In this document: positions 9,337 through 17,131 of the stretch, piece after piece
Layout: every line of letters begins with the position of its first letter
Position numbering within the stretch: position 1 is the stretch's first letter
Assembly: GCA_934667475.1 (NCBI GenBank)
Contig: CAKUMB010000005.1
Span: 1 to 64,000 of the forward strand
DNA: 64,000 bases
Direction of reading: 5' to 3'
Origin: an uncultured Muribaculaceae bacterium
GTDB lineage: Bacteria > Bacteroidota > Bacteroidia > Bacteroidales > Muribaculaceae
The notes under the pieces: model-generated
Seen by the model: only the letters and a program-made list of their open reading frames with translations
What the model was told of the DNA's origin: nothing
The model's database searches: none
Program-made: the position numbers and the translations under genes

Positions 9337-9758
9337 AGACTAAGGCATCAACAATCATAGCGGTGCTGCTGGCAATTGTGGCAGCGGCATGCACACACAA
9401 CAACGGCGACATAGGCCCGTGGTTTGGGGCTTGGAAGGTAGAGGCCATCACGGTAGACGGTGCGCCCAAAGCCGACTATGGCGGCAACCTGTTTTTTGAG
9501 TTCCAGTCAACGGTGGTGAAAATGTGCCTTGTGGGCGACCACCACTCCACTACCAATGTGATGGGCAACTGGGACGAGGATGGCGGCGTGCTGCACCTCA
9601 ACTTCCCCGACCCGCGTCATCAGCCCATAGCGGTCACCAGCTTGCCGGCCGACTGCCGCCTGAGCGTGAAGTGGAGCGGCAGCCGGCACATGACGCTGTC
9701 GTGGACCAGTCCGGACACAGGACAAACCACCGTTTTCAGCCTGAAAAAGTGGAATTAA
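9333..9758 (+). CDS. Small lipoprotein, lipocalin-like
   Basis: A 141-residue protein with an N-terminal signal and a lipobox-like AAAC (Cys 20), so it is probably lipid-anchored. The mature part is beta-rich, with the WFGAWKVEAITVDG opening and a KWN end seen in small Bacteroidales lipocalin-like lipoproteins. It overlaps the Wzi-like gene by 4 nt and is followed 10 nt later by the next gene, so all three are likely cotranscribed. Ligand and role are unknown. Confidence 0.65.
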   Translation: MKTKASTIIAVLLAIVAAACTHNNGDIGPWFGAWKVEAITVDGAPKADYGGNLFFEFQSTVVKMCLVGDHHSTTNVMGNWDEDGGVLHLNFPDPRHQPIAVTSLPADCRLSVKWSGSRHMTLSWTSPDTGQTTVFSLKKWN

Positions 9759-9768
9759 TAGCACAGAA

Positions 9769-10293
9769 ATGAACAAGAATAAACGTAAAAAGACGATATT
9801 ATGGTGTGTGGCGGCAATCGTGGTGGCAGCGTGCGCCGCCACTGCCGTGCTGCATCCGGGCGCGGTGAAGCAGGCCTATAGCAGGCTGACCGACAGTGAG
9901 CCCAAGCAACTGTTCACCCCATCGGCCAGCGACTCGGCTCGCGGCCAGTATGAGTTTGGCAAACCCGTGGAGAGTCTCGTGAATGAGGCTGGGGTCGACA
10001 CCGACTCCACGCAGCAAGGAGCGCAAGGTGGCAAGGGAGGCGGCATGAGCCGGCAGAGCGTTAAGCAAAAGGTGCGCGCTGTGCGCGCCAAGTATCGCAC
10101 GCTGCAAGATGTGTATGCGCGCTACCAGCAAGCGCCTTCGGCCCAGCTGGCCGCTCAGGGCAAGAAACTCAAGGATGAGGTGAACAGTGGCATCGACGAG
10201 CTGATGCCCATAGCGCGGCAATACGACTACCAAAAGGGCATCGACGAGGCCAACGACATGCGCCGCAATATGCAAAAAATGAATTTCGACTGA
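9769..10293 (+). CDS. Hypothetical protein with N-terminal membrane anchor
   Basis: This 174-residue protein begins with a Lys-rich stretch (NKNKRKK) and one hydrophobic helix (about residues 10-27), then a low-complexity Gly/Gln linker and a basic, probably helical or coiled-coil C-terminal half. I do not recognise a family. It is packed between the lipoprotein gene (10 nt) and the AEC transporter (12 nt), which suggests an envelope role in the same operon. Confidence 0.6.
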   Translation: MNKNKRKKTILWCVAAIVVAACAATAVLHPGAVKQAYSRLTDSEPKQLFTPSASDSARGQYEFGKPVESLVNEAGVDTDSTQQGAQGGKGGGMSRQSVKQKVRAVRAKYRTLQDVYARYQQAPSAQLAAQGKKLKDEVNSGIDELMPIARQYDYQKGIDEANDMRRNMQKMNFD

Positions 10294-10305
10294 CACACTC
10301 ACAGC

Positions 10306-11223
10306 ATGCAAGACGTTTTCACACAAGTGGCCGCGCTGTTTGCGCTGGTGGTGCTGGGCTTCATCGCCGCCCGTCTGCGCATCATAGGGCCTGAGTTCAA
10401 CCGGCAGATGTCATCGTTTGTGATACTGATCTCCAGCCCCTGCCTCATACTTGGCTCGGTTATGGGCGACAAGGTGCCCAGCAGCCAGCTCATAGGACCG
10501 CTGATGGTGGCCGGCATGCTGTCGTATGCGGCCATGATGGCAGTGGCTCTGCTGCTGTCGCGCCTGTTCACCCGCAGCCGCGACGACCGCGGCATCTATG
10601 CCTTTATGCTCACCTTTGGCAACGTGGGCTTCATTGGCTACCCCGTGGTGGCGTCGCTGTTCGGGCCGCAGGCCATATTCTATGCCTGCATCATCAACTT
10701 TGCCTTCACGGTGTTTGCCTTCACCCTGGGCGTGCAAATGGTGAAGGGTGGCCGCATGGGTTTTGATTGGCACGTGCTCGTGAGCCCCGCCATGATATGC
10801 TCCTATGCCGCTATGCTCCTCGTGGCGCTGGGTGTGCGCAGCTATCCCCCCGTTGTCTCCATTCCGGTGACTTTGGCCGGCAGTCTCACGGTGCCTGCCG
10901 CGCTGGTCATCATAGGCTCGTCGCTGGCGCAGATGCCATTGCGCAAGGTGGCCGGCACCCCGCGGGTGTGGATTGCCGCCCTGTGCCGCCTCATGGTGAT
11001 GCCGCTGGTGGTGCTGGCCGTGACGCTGCCACTGGGCTATGGCCACGACGTGACGGCCATCAGCCTGATTCTGGCGGCCATGCCAGTGGGGTCGTTTGGC
11101 ACCATGTTTTGCCTGCAGTGTGGCCGCGACGAGAGCTTAATGGTGCAGGGCACATTCATCTCCACACTGCTTTCTGTGGCCACAATTCCTGTGGTGGCGG
11201 CAATGGCCATGAGCTTGCTTTAA
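10306..11223 (+). CDS. AEC-family (auxin efflux carrier type) transporter
   Basis: A 305-residue integral membrane protein with about ten hydrophobic helices. It carries features of the AEC/bile-acid-sodium-symporter-like fold, including the FGNVGFIGYPVVASLFG segment with its unwound helix and the C-terminal MPVGSFGTMFCLQ. Bacterial members export organic acids such as malate. The substrate here is unknown. It is the last gene of the operon that begins with the glycine-lipid genes. Confidence 0.85.
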   Translation: MQDVFTQVAALFALVVLGFIAARLRIIGPEFNRQMSSFVILISSPCLILGSVMGDKVPSSQLIGPLMVAGMLSYAAMMAVALLLSRLFTRSRDDRGIYAFMLTFGNVGFIGYPVVASLFGPQAIFYACIINFAFTVFAFTLGVQMVKGGRMGFDWHVLVSPAMICSYAAMLLVALGVRSYPPVVSIPVTLAGSLTVPAALVIIGSSLAQMPLRKVAGTPRVWIAALCRLMVMPLVVLAVTLPLGYGHDVTAISLILAAMPVGSFGTMFCLQCGRDESLMVQGTFISTLLSVATIPVVAAMAMSLL

Positions 11224-11349
11224 CCGCCATTCGGCAAAAAAATGGTGCAGCCGTGTGGTTTTTGGCCCGCAGCCGGCGTCTAATGTGTAAAAAAACAGAT
11301 TACATGTAGGGGCAAACGACATCAATTTGCCCACATACACAAGCAATAT

Positions 11350-11682
11350 ATGAACCCGACGGAAACTGAATTCGAGCAATTAATCAAGCAGAACAAAAGC
11401 ATCATCTACACCGTGTGCTTCATGTTCTCAAACGACCAGCAGCAAGTTGACGACATGTTTCAAGAAACACTCATCAACCTGTGGAAAGGCTTTGCCTCAT
11501 TCCGTCGCGACTGCTCGCCCCGCTCATGGATATGGCGCGTGAGCCTCAACACATGCATCACATGGCAGCGCCGGGCCGCCCGGCACGCAGCCGAGCCGCT
11601 GCCCATGAGCATCAACCTGTTTGAGGACACCGACGCCGAATCGAGGCAGATTAGAATGTGCGCAGCCGCATACACCGCCTGA
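11350..11682 (+). pseudogene. ECF sigma-70 factor remnant (region 2 only)
   Basis: The 110-residue frame starts like a Bacteroidetes ECF sigma factor (EFEQLIKQNKSIIYTVCFMF, then DDMFQETLINLWKG and the SWIWRVSLNTCITW helix), so regions 2.1-2.4 are complete. It then ends early in MCAAAYTA. The text that normally opens region 4 (RIHRLKPFDRA) continues in another frame at 11664-11699, but the helix-turn-helix itself is missing. This is a frameshift plus a deletion; it should not bind -35 DNA. A small hairpin (GGGCAAA 11310-11316 / TTTGCCC 11326-11332) precedes it. Confidence 0.75.
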
Positions 11683-12173
11683 AACCATTCGACCGAGCCA
11701 TGCGCGACAAGGTGGCCAGTGTGCGCCGCAACCAAATTCTGGTGGCGCTAATTGCCGCTCTCGCCATCCCCTATGTGCTGCTCATGTTTCAGCACACAGG
11801 CATGTCGGTGTGGCTGTGCGCCTACACCGTTGCATTCATGCTCACCGCCCTCATCTACACCATTTGGGCCATGCGCGGCGTCAATCCCGCCCAGCTAATG
11901 AGCGGCCAGCTTGTGGAGGCCGCCGGCAGTCTCACGCGCTTCCGCTTGCGCAGCCTACGCTGGTTCTGGATAGGCATCCCGGCCCTGTGCGTGTGGCTGC
12001 CATGGTATGCCATCGAGACTATAGGTGCCATGGGCATGGTGCCGGCCCTGGTGAGTTGCGGCGTCGGCCTGGCCATTGGACTTGCATTGGGCATAGCCAA
12101 CTATCGCAAAACAATGCGCAGCGTGGCCGATGTGCTCGACCAAATCAGTGAGCTCACCGTAAAGAATGGTTAA
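11658..12173 (+). pseudogene. Sigma region-4 start fused to a truncated multi-pass membrane protein
   Basis: The frame opens at GTG 11658, or at ATG 11700 if only the second part is expressed (157 aa). The first 14 residues are the start of sigma region 4. From MRDKVASVRRNQ onward it is a four-helix membrane protein of the kind that commonly follows ECF sigma genes in Bacteroidales (helices near 11736-11800, 11810-11880, 11960-12020, 12030-12100). The usual soluble N-terminus of such a protein is absent, which fits one deletion spanning the junction of both genes. The C-terminal part may still be made. Confidence 0.55.
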
Positions 12174-12263
12174 GACATGCCTCTATATTTTCTTAATTGG
12201 TAAATAAAAGTTAAAAACCGAATAAAAAACGCTTCAGGATTATGTTGTAAAACATATATGTAC

Positions 12264-12271
12264 TACTTTTG
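12264..12271 (+). promoter_or_regulatory. -7 box (TACTTTTG) of small-RNA gene copy 1
   Basis: TACTTTTG matches TAnnTTTG and is preserved at the same place in copy 2. The 20 bp before it are also similar in both copies (ATGTTG..AACATAT), but the -33 element is not canonical. Confidence 0.6.
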
Positions 12272-12276
12272 CATCG

Positions 12277-12427
12277 GTTTTTCATGGTATTAGTTTTTAA
12301 GGTATGAAATTCACGGGCGTCGTGAGACGGTTTTGAAATTCATTGTTTAAGGTTTATGTTAATGGTATTAGAAGGTTAATTAGTTAAGCAATCCTGGACG
12401 CTGAGTCTAGGATTTACTTTTTTTATA
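12277..12427 (+). ncRNA. Putative small RNA, copy 1 of a paralogous pair
   Basis: About 150 nt from just after a TAnnTTTG box to a rho-independent terminator, nearly identical to 22434-22586. Over about 155 nt the copies differ by two substitutions and two single-T indels. Inside is a hairpin made of two copies of TGAAATTCA that can pair with each other with one mismatch, around CGTC-GUGA-GACG (a GNRA tetraloop). The motif ATGGTATTAG occurs twice. The two indels break the longer reading frame that opens at the first ATGGTATTAG, which speaks for RNA rather than a conserved long peptide. Flanks of the two copies are unrelated, so the unit duplicated is promoter plus RNA plus terminator. The target is unknown. 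Confidence 0.7.
12390..12427 (+). terminator. Terminator of small-RNA copy 1
   Basis: Stem AATCCTGGAC / GTCTAGGATT with loop GCTGA, then TTACTTTTTTT. The two differences from copy 2 are at the base of the stem (A-T to G-T) and in the loop, so the fold is kept. Confidence 0.8.
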
Positions 12428-12466
12428 TGGCTTTGAGGCTGGAAGTTGAGATGGGGAGATGGTGGC

Positions 12467-13060
12467 TCAGAAATCCAGGCCAATAGCAAGGCCATAAGCA
12501 TCTGCAGTCACTCTCTCCATCTCATCCGTCAAAATGTTGCTGATGTCGGCATACTGCACACTGTAGCTCAAAGCCACGCTTATGCCTATGGGGCGGCGGC
12601 CCACATTGAAGTGGCATCCCAATTGTGGCGACAGATAGGAACTCTTGACGTCGCCCACAGCGTCGCCCACCTGCAACTCGACATATGGCGACACGCGCCG
12701 CCGAATGGCCTTATGCAGTTCTACGCGCAAATCAGCAAACAGGGGCACACTTACACAATCCTGGATATCCCAACTGCTATAACCAGCTCCTGCACCCACA
12801 AACAAATATGGATTTGCCTGATAGCCGGCAACGGCATAAATCGTGCTGCGGGAAAAGTCCCACAACTCAGCACCCAATTCATATTTGTTGCCAATAAAGC
12901 ACCTGAAGCCCGGCTTATGAAATTTAGGCCTCACCACTCGAGTTTCGGCAGAAGTGCTTGAATCGGTGTTCTCGGCAGTGTCAACCGATTGGGCCAACAC
13001 GCCAACATCGGCAGCCACAGCCATCATTGCCGCTATGCCACATTTTATGATTGCATTCAT
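12467..13060 (-). CDS. Secreted outer-membrane beta-barrel-like protein
   Basis: A 197-residue protein with a signal peptide (MNAIIKCGIAAMMAVAADVGVLAQ) followed by a short Ser/Thr/Glu linker and alternating amphipathic strands that end in AIGLDF, an aromatic C-terminus usual for outer-membrane barrels. The length suits an eight-stranded OmpA/OmpX-like barrel. No specific family is recognised. It converges on the small-RNA gene and is transcribed alone. Confidence 0.65.
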   Translation of the reverse strand: MNAIIKCGIAAMMAVAADVGVLAQSVDTAENTDSSTSAETRVVRPKFHKPGFRCFIGNKYELGAELWDFSRSTIYAVAGYQANPYLFVGAGAGYSSWDIQDCVSVPLFADLRVELHKAIRRRVSPYVELQVGDAVGDVKSSYLSPQLGCHFNVGRRPIGISVALSYSVQYADISNILTDEMERVTADAYGLAIGLDF

Positions 13061-13170
13061 ATTTCGATTATTAAGTTTGGTCGTTATGGTCTACAAAGAC
13101 AACCGCTCCTCTCCAAACGCCAAAATTTACAAATATGCTCCACAACACAAACATTGGCATTGTTGTGCGG

Positions 13171-13962
13171 TTAGCGCATAATGATGCCGGTGAACACACG
13201 GCCCGAGTCCACGCCAAGGCGGCGGGCCGAGAAGTAGCGTCTGGGGTGGCAGCGGGTGCAGCGGTGTGTGTTTACTATAGCCTCGGCGGGCACTCCAGCC
13301 TCTGCAAGCGTGATGGCTGTGGCTGTGCGCAGACTTATGTGGGCTTTGCCCGTGGCGGCATTGCGGCGCATTATTCTGGCAGTGTCGAAGCCTTGGCTGG
13401 CAAACGCCTCCACCACCTCATCGCCCACCTCGAAGCAATCTTGGCAAATCGAGGCGCCCATTGTGGCCTGTATGTGCCGAGGGTCGGCTCCGAGTGCGGC
13501 CATCTGCCGCACTGTGGCTGCGGCTATGCGTGCCGCTGTGCCTTTCCAGCCGCCGTGGGCCACACCTATGATCCGGGCCTGCGGGTCGGTGAGCACAAGG
13601 TTCACACAGTCGGCCGTGTTCACGCCTATGCACACGCCCGTGAGCTGCGTGACAAGGGCGTCAACGCCCGTGAGCCGCTTGCGCCGCTCTTGCGGCGAGA
13701 GGCTCAGTAGCGCCTCATCGACCACCACGGCGCAGGCCGAGTGTGTCTGCACGGGCGACACCAGGCGGTCGTCGCCTATGCCCAGTTGCCGGCATAGGGC
13801 GGCGCGCGTGGCTGCCACGCGCGCCGGTGAGTCGTTACGGTAGTCACACAGGCTGTATTGCGAGTAGGGGTCGTTGGGGTCAACTGTGCCGCGCAGGGTG
13901 TTGAACGCCTCCACGCCGGCCACTTCACCGCAGGCCCATGGCAGTGGCTCTAATGGAATCAT
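13171..13962 (-). CDS. pgeF: Peptidoglycan editing factor PgeF / multicopper-oxidase-like LACC1-YfiH family
   Basis: A 263-residue YfiH/LACC1-family enzyme. The characteristic motifs are SPVQTHSA (His), NTADCVNLVL (Cys) and AHGGWKGTAARI (His), the three ligands of the active-site metal, and the family C-terminus (RYFSARR). Members act as purine nucleoside phosphorylases or hydrolases, and E. coli YfiH removes mis-incorporated serine from peptidoglycan precursors. It overlaps the end of obg by 4 nt (ATGA), so the two are translationally coupled. Confidence 0.9.
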   Translation of the reverse strand: MIPLEPLPWACGEVAGVEAFNTLRGTVDPNDPYSQYSLCDYRNDSPARVAATRAALCRQLGIGDDRLVSPVQTHSACAVVVDEALLSLSPQERRKRLTGVDALVTQLTGVCIGVNTADCVNLVLTDPQARIIGVAHGGWKGTAARIAAATVRQMAALGADPRHIQATMGASICQDCFEVGDEVVEAFASQGFDTARIMRRNAATGKAHISLRTATAITLAEAGVPAEAIVNTHRCTRCHPRRYFSARRLGVDSGRVFTGIIMR

Positions 13963-15278
13963 TGCTCGCCTCCGTCATTCCCGCCTGCAGCCGCAGCCTC
14001 GCGCGCGGCTTTTTCGGCTTCGGCCTTGTCGTTGGCCGTGATGGCGTCGTCGGGGTCGCTCACCACCTGGAAGTCGGCATTCTCGTCGTTGAAGTCCTCG
14101 TCCCAGTATTCCTCTTTCCACTGGCGCTGGCGCAGCTGGTCGTCATCGTCGACCACCATTTTGCCACCGGCGTTTGGAGCCTCTTCGGGTTCGGGCTCGG
14201 CTGCGAAAATGAAGTCGTCTTCCTCGCGCACGCGGTGGCGCTCGTCAAGGTCGTGCTCCACCACGCTTTCGGGAATGCGGTTGTTCTCGTCGTTGATGGT
14301 GCGCCACAGCAGGTCTTTGAGCTCGGTAATGCCCTTTTGCGCCACCGACGAGATGTATACCGTGGGCACGTCGCCGGGCAGCTCGTCGCGCATCTGCTCC
14401 AGCAGTTCGTCGTCGAGCATGTCGCACTTGGTGATGGCCAGCACGCGCGGCTTGTTCACAAGGTCGGGATTGAAGTTGGCCAACTCGTGGCACAGAATGC
14501 CGTATTCCTTTTTTATGTCGTCGCTGTCAACGGGAATCATAAACAGCAGCACAGCGTTGCGCTCGATGTGGCGCAGGAAGCGCAGGCCCAGTCCACGGCC
14601 CTCGCTCGCGCCCTCGATGATGCCTGGAATGTCGGCCATGACGAACGACTGCTGGCCGCGATAGCTCACGATGCCCAAGTTGGGCTCGAGGGTGGTGAAA
14701 GCATAGTTGGCAATCTTGGGCTTGGCGGCCGACACCACCGACAGCAGAGTCGACTTGCCCGCATTGGGGAAGCCCACGAGGCCCACATCGGCAAGCAGCT
14801 TCAGTTCGAGAATCACCGACTTCTCCACTCCGCTCTCGCCGGGCTGGGCATAGCGCGGGGTTTGACGCGTGGCCGACTTGAAGTGGGTGTTGCCCAGGCC
14901 GCCGCGTCCGCCCTTTAGCAGGCGCACCACCTGGCCGTCGTGGGTGACGTCGCACAGAAATTTGCCAGTTTCGGCGTCATACACCGCTGTGCCGCACGGC
15001 ACCTCTATGGTGCGGTCTTGGCCGTCCTTGCCGGTGCACTGGTTTTCGTAGCCCGGGGCGCCGTCGGTGGCAAACACGTGGCGCTGATACTTAAGATGAA
15101 TCAGTGTCCACAGGTTGCGGTTGCCCTTAAGGTAGATGTGCCCGCCTCGTCCGCCGTCGCCGCCGTCGGGGCCGCCCTTTGGCATGTATTTGGCCCGGTG
15201 CAAGTGGGCCGATCCGGCTCCGCCGCGTCCGCTGCGGCACATTATCTTCACGTAGTCGATGAAATTGCTGTCTTCCAT
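13959..15278 (-). CDS. obgE: Obg/CgtA family GTPase
   Basis: This 439-residue GTPase acts in late 50S ribosome assembly and stress control. It has the Gly-rich Obg fold (residues 1-160, GGPDGGDGGRGGHI), a G domain with P-loop GFPNAGKST, G3 DIPGIIEGA and G4 TKCD, and a long acidic C-terminal tail (about 350-439) rich in Glu and Asp. The tail is longer than in E. coli, as is usual in Bacteroidetes. It is the first gene of a two-gene unit with pgeF. Confidence 0.96.
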   Translation of the reverse strand: MEDSNFIDYVKIMCRSGRGGAGSAHLHRAKYMPKGGPDGGDGGRGGHIYLKGNRNLWTLIHLKYQRHVFATDGAPGYENQCTGKDGQDRTIEVPCGTAVYDAETGKFLCDVTHDGQVVRLLKGGRGGLGNTHFKSATRQTPRYAQPGESGVEKSVILELKLLADVGLVGFPNAGKSTLLSVVSAAKPKIANYAFTTLEPNLGIVSYRGQQSFVMADIPGIIEGASEGRGLGLRFLRHIERNAVLLFMIPVDSDDIKKEYGILCHELANFNPDLVNKPRVLAITKCDMLDDELLEQMRDELPGDVPTVYISSVAQKGITELKDLLWRTINDENNRIPESVVEHDLDERHRVREEDDFIFAAEPEPEEAPNAGGKMVVDDDDQLRQRQWKEEYWDEDFNDENADFQVVSDPDDAITANDKAEAEKAAREAAAAGGNDGGEQ

Positions 15279-15309
15279 AAAAAAGCTAACTTTTGTGTCT
15301 ATTAACTTG

Positions 15310-15317
15310 CAAAGTTA
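15310..15317 (-). promoter_or_regulatory. Putative -7 box (TAACTTTG) of obg-pgeF
   Basis: Minus-strand TAACTTTG lies 32 bp before the obg ATG. A possible -33 TTG at 15341-15343 is 23 bp upstream, a little wide. Confidence 0.5.
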
Positions 15318-15552
15318 CACTAATTTGGCTGCACTTTGCGCAATTCGGCCTCAATTTATGCCTCCAACTCCGTGAATATCCAGCCAAAAGCTGCTGTTTG
15401 TGATTGATTTCAACCACGGGCACGGCTTTTTTGGGGTGTCCTGCGCTGAGGTGTGTATCTGTTGGCCGCGATGCGTATTGGTGGGCCGGTGTCTTGCCGC
15501 CCGAACGCGCAGGACCAGGCGAGGCACGGCTGGGCTCATTTTCAGCCCCCCC

Positions 15553-15591
15553 AAAAAAAAGCGATATGGAAACCAGTGGTTTCCATATCGC
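15553..15591 (-). terminator. Terminator of the DUF2795 gene
   Basis: A stem of 14-15 bp (15561-15575 / 15577-15591, GCGATATGGAAACC) is followed on the minus strand by eight T. The rest of the 15279-15647 gap holds the obg promoter and no supportable gene. Confidence 0.85.
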
Positions 15592-15647
15592 CATATGCTC
15601 TATATCTTTTTGAGATTTAGGGTTGCTTGTTGCGTTTCCGTCAGGCT

Positions 15648-15872
15648 CTAATACTCATCTTCATTGAAGAAGAAGTCTTCGTCGTTGGTGGGGTAGTCGG
15701 GCCAGATGTCTTCAATCGACTCGTAGGTGTCGCCCTCGTCCTCTATCTCTTGCAGATTTTCTATCACCTCCATAGGAGCGCCGCTGCGCTGGGCGTAGTC
15801 AATCAGCTCATCTTTGGTTGCGGGCCATGGAGCGTCTTCAAGCTTGCTTGCTAACTCAAGTGTCCAATACAT
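15648..15872 (-). CDS. Small acidic DUF2795-family protein
   Basis: 74 residues, very acidic, with a C-terminus made almost entirely of Asp/Glu/Phe. The core (WPATKDELIDYAQRSGAPMEVIENLQ) is the DUF2795 helical motif, known from many Bacteroidetes as a short standalone protein. Function is unknown. It has its own promoter and terminator, so it is a monocistronic unit, which suggests high expression. Confidence 0.85.
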   Translation of the reverse strand: MYWTLELASKLEDAPWPATKDELIDYAQRSGAPMEVIENLQEIEDEGDTYESIEDIWPDYPTNDEDFFFNEDEY

Positions 15873-15928
15873 AATCGTTTATTCCTCCTTTGAATGAAAT
15901 TTATCAGTGTCTGTGTGAAAAATTTGCG

Positions 15929-15959
15929 CAAAAGTATATACTATATTTCCTATTCGCAA
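15929..15959 (-). promoter_or_regulatory. Consensus promoter of the DUF2795 gene
   Basis: On the minus strand TTG (15957-15959), a 20-bp spacer and TACTTTTG (15929-15936). It lies within and just beyond the 3' end of the adenosyltransferase gene. Confidence 0.7.
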
Positions 15960-16516
15960 TTTTTCTGCCAATAATTTTCTTCAAACTGATTATGTATGTT
16001 GTTAAATCTTGCAAAAACGAAGAAGAAGTCGCTGAGGCGGTTCACATATTTCAACACCGATGAGCTCACTTTGTCGCGCTTCGACAGCGCCACTATGCGG
16101 CGCTCGGCCCGGCGCGTAACGGTGCGGGCTATGCCGCACAGCGACGACAGGCGGCTTCCGCCGGGCAGAATGAAGCCTTTGAGCGGCGGCAGCTCGTCGT
16201 CCATCTCGTCGATTTTAGACTCCAGCTCTTTGATGTCGGCCTCGGTGATCCACTTGATGGTGCCGTGCTTGGGGTCTGCGGGGTCGGTGGCAAGGTAAGA
16301 GCCTATGTTGAAAAGCTTGTTCTGGATTTTTCGCAGCATGGCGTGCATGCCGGGGTAGTCGAGTTTTGAGTTGTGCGCAATCAGGCCAACCCATGAGTTC
16401 ACCTCGTCGATGGTGCCGTAGGCCTCAACGCGCAGGTCGTCTTTGCTAACTCGCTTGCCTCCAACCAGCGAAGTGGTTCCCTTGTCGCCGGTGAGTGTGT
16501 AAATCTTACTTTTCAT
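15950..16516 (-). CDS. PduO-type cob(I)alamin adenosyltransferase
   Basis: A 188-residue helical enzyme that transfers adenosyl from ATP to cob(I)alamin. It contains the ATP motif TLTGDKGTTSLVGG at the N-terminus, the RVEAYGTIDEVNS helix and the LPGG...RTVTRRAERR motif near residue 130. It is the last gene of tsaE-birA-LOG-atr and overlaps the LOG gene by 11 nt. Its product is the cofactor of methylmalonyl-CoA mutase, whose chaperone MeaB is also encoded here (29758-30885). Confidence 0.93.
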   Translation of the reverse strand: MKSKIYTLTGDKGTTSLVGGKRVSKDDLRVEAYGTIDEVNSWVGLIAHNSKLDYPGMHAMLRKIQNKLFNIGSYLATDPADPKHGTIKWITEADIKELESKIDEMDDELPPLKGFILPGGSRLSSLCGIARTVTRRAERRIVALSKRDKVSSSVLKYVNRLSDFFFVFARFNNIHNQFEENYWQKNCE

Positions 16517-17072
16517 AATTCTTCTGATATTTAGTTAAATATTCAATTAGTTGCTCGGTGTTGTCGGCCATGGCCGTCATGTCGATGTGCTTGCCGCGGG
16601 CGAATATCGATTTGCTCACCTGCACAAGTTCTTGCGCTTGTGCGTCGTAGAGGCCGTGCATGTTCACAGCCACTATGCCGCGGCGGTCGTCCTCGCCGTT
16701 GACCATGATTTGCGACAGCGTGCTCAGCCACTCGTCGAGTGTGCCTATGCCGCCGGGCAGCACCACAAACAGGTCGGACATCTCTATCATCTTCATTTTG
16801 CGGTCGCTCAAGTCGTGGGTGGCCACCATCTCGTCGACCACGGCATCGCCGCGGTGGGCGAAGCGCTCGGGAATCACGCCCACCACGCGCCCGCCGGCAT
16901 CGTGGGTGGCCTGCGCCACCGTGTGCATCAGGCCTGCGTTCACGCCGCCATACACCAGTGTGTGGCCGTTGCGGCCAATCCACTCGCCGGTGGCGCGCGC
17001 TACTGCCTCGTATTCCTCGGGCAGTCCGTCGCGCGACGAGCAGTATACCGCTATTTTCAAGTTCTTCTTCAT
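16506..17072 (-). CDS. LOG-family protein (TIGR00730), nucleoside-monophosphate phosphoribohydrolase
   Basis: A 188-residue Rossmann-fold protein carrying the family signature PGGIGTLDE (about residues 105-113) with the conserved Arg/Lys around it. In plants and some bacteria LOG proteins release the base from cytokinin riboside monophosphates; most bacterial members likely act on AMP or other nucleotides. The substrate here is unknown. It overlaps the adenosyltransferase start and follows birA by 59 nt. Confidence 0.9.
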   Translation of the reverse strand: MKKNLKIAVYCSSRDGLPEEYEAVARATGEWIGRNGHTLVYGGVNAGLMHTVAQATHDAGGRVVGVIPERFAHRGDAVVDEMVATHDLSDRKMKMIEMSDLFVVLPGGIGTLDEWLSTLSQIMVNGEDDRRGIVAVNMHGLYDAQAQELVQVSKSIFARGKHIDMTAMADNTEQLIEYLTKYQKNYEK

Positions 17073-17131
17073 GTTGCTATCCTTTTTGTTGTCAGTGTAT
17101 TAATGCGCGCGGCCACACTTGCGGGGCCGCT

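Noticed and set aside
15286..15594. Open frame of 102 aa in the gap before obg
   Set aside because: It spans the obg promoter and the DUF2795 terminator and has no start context or domain.
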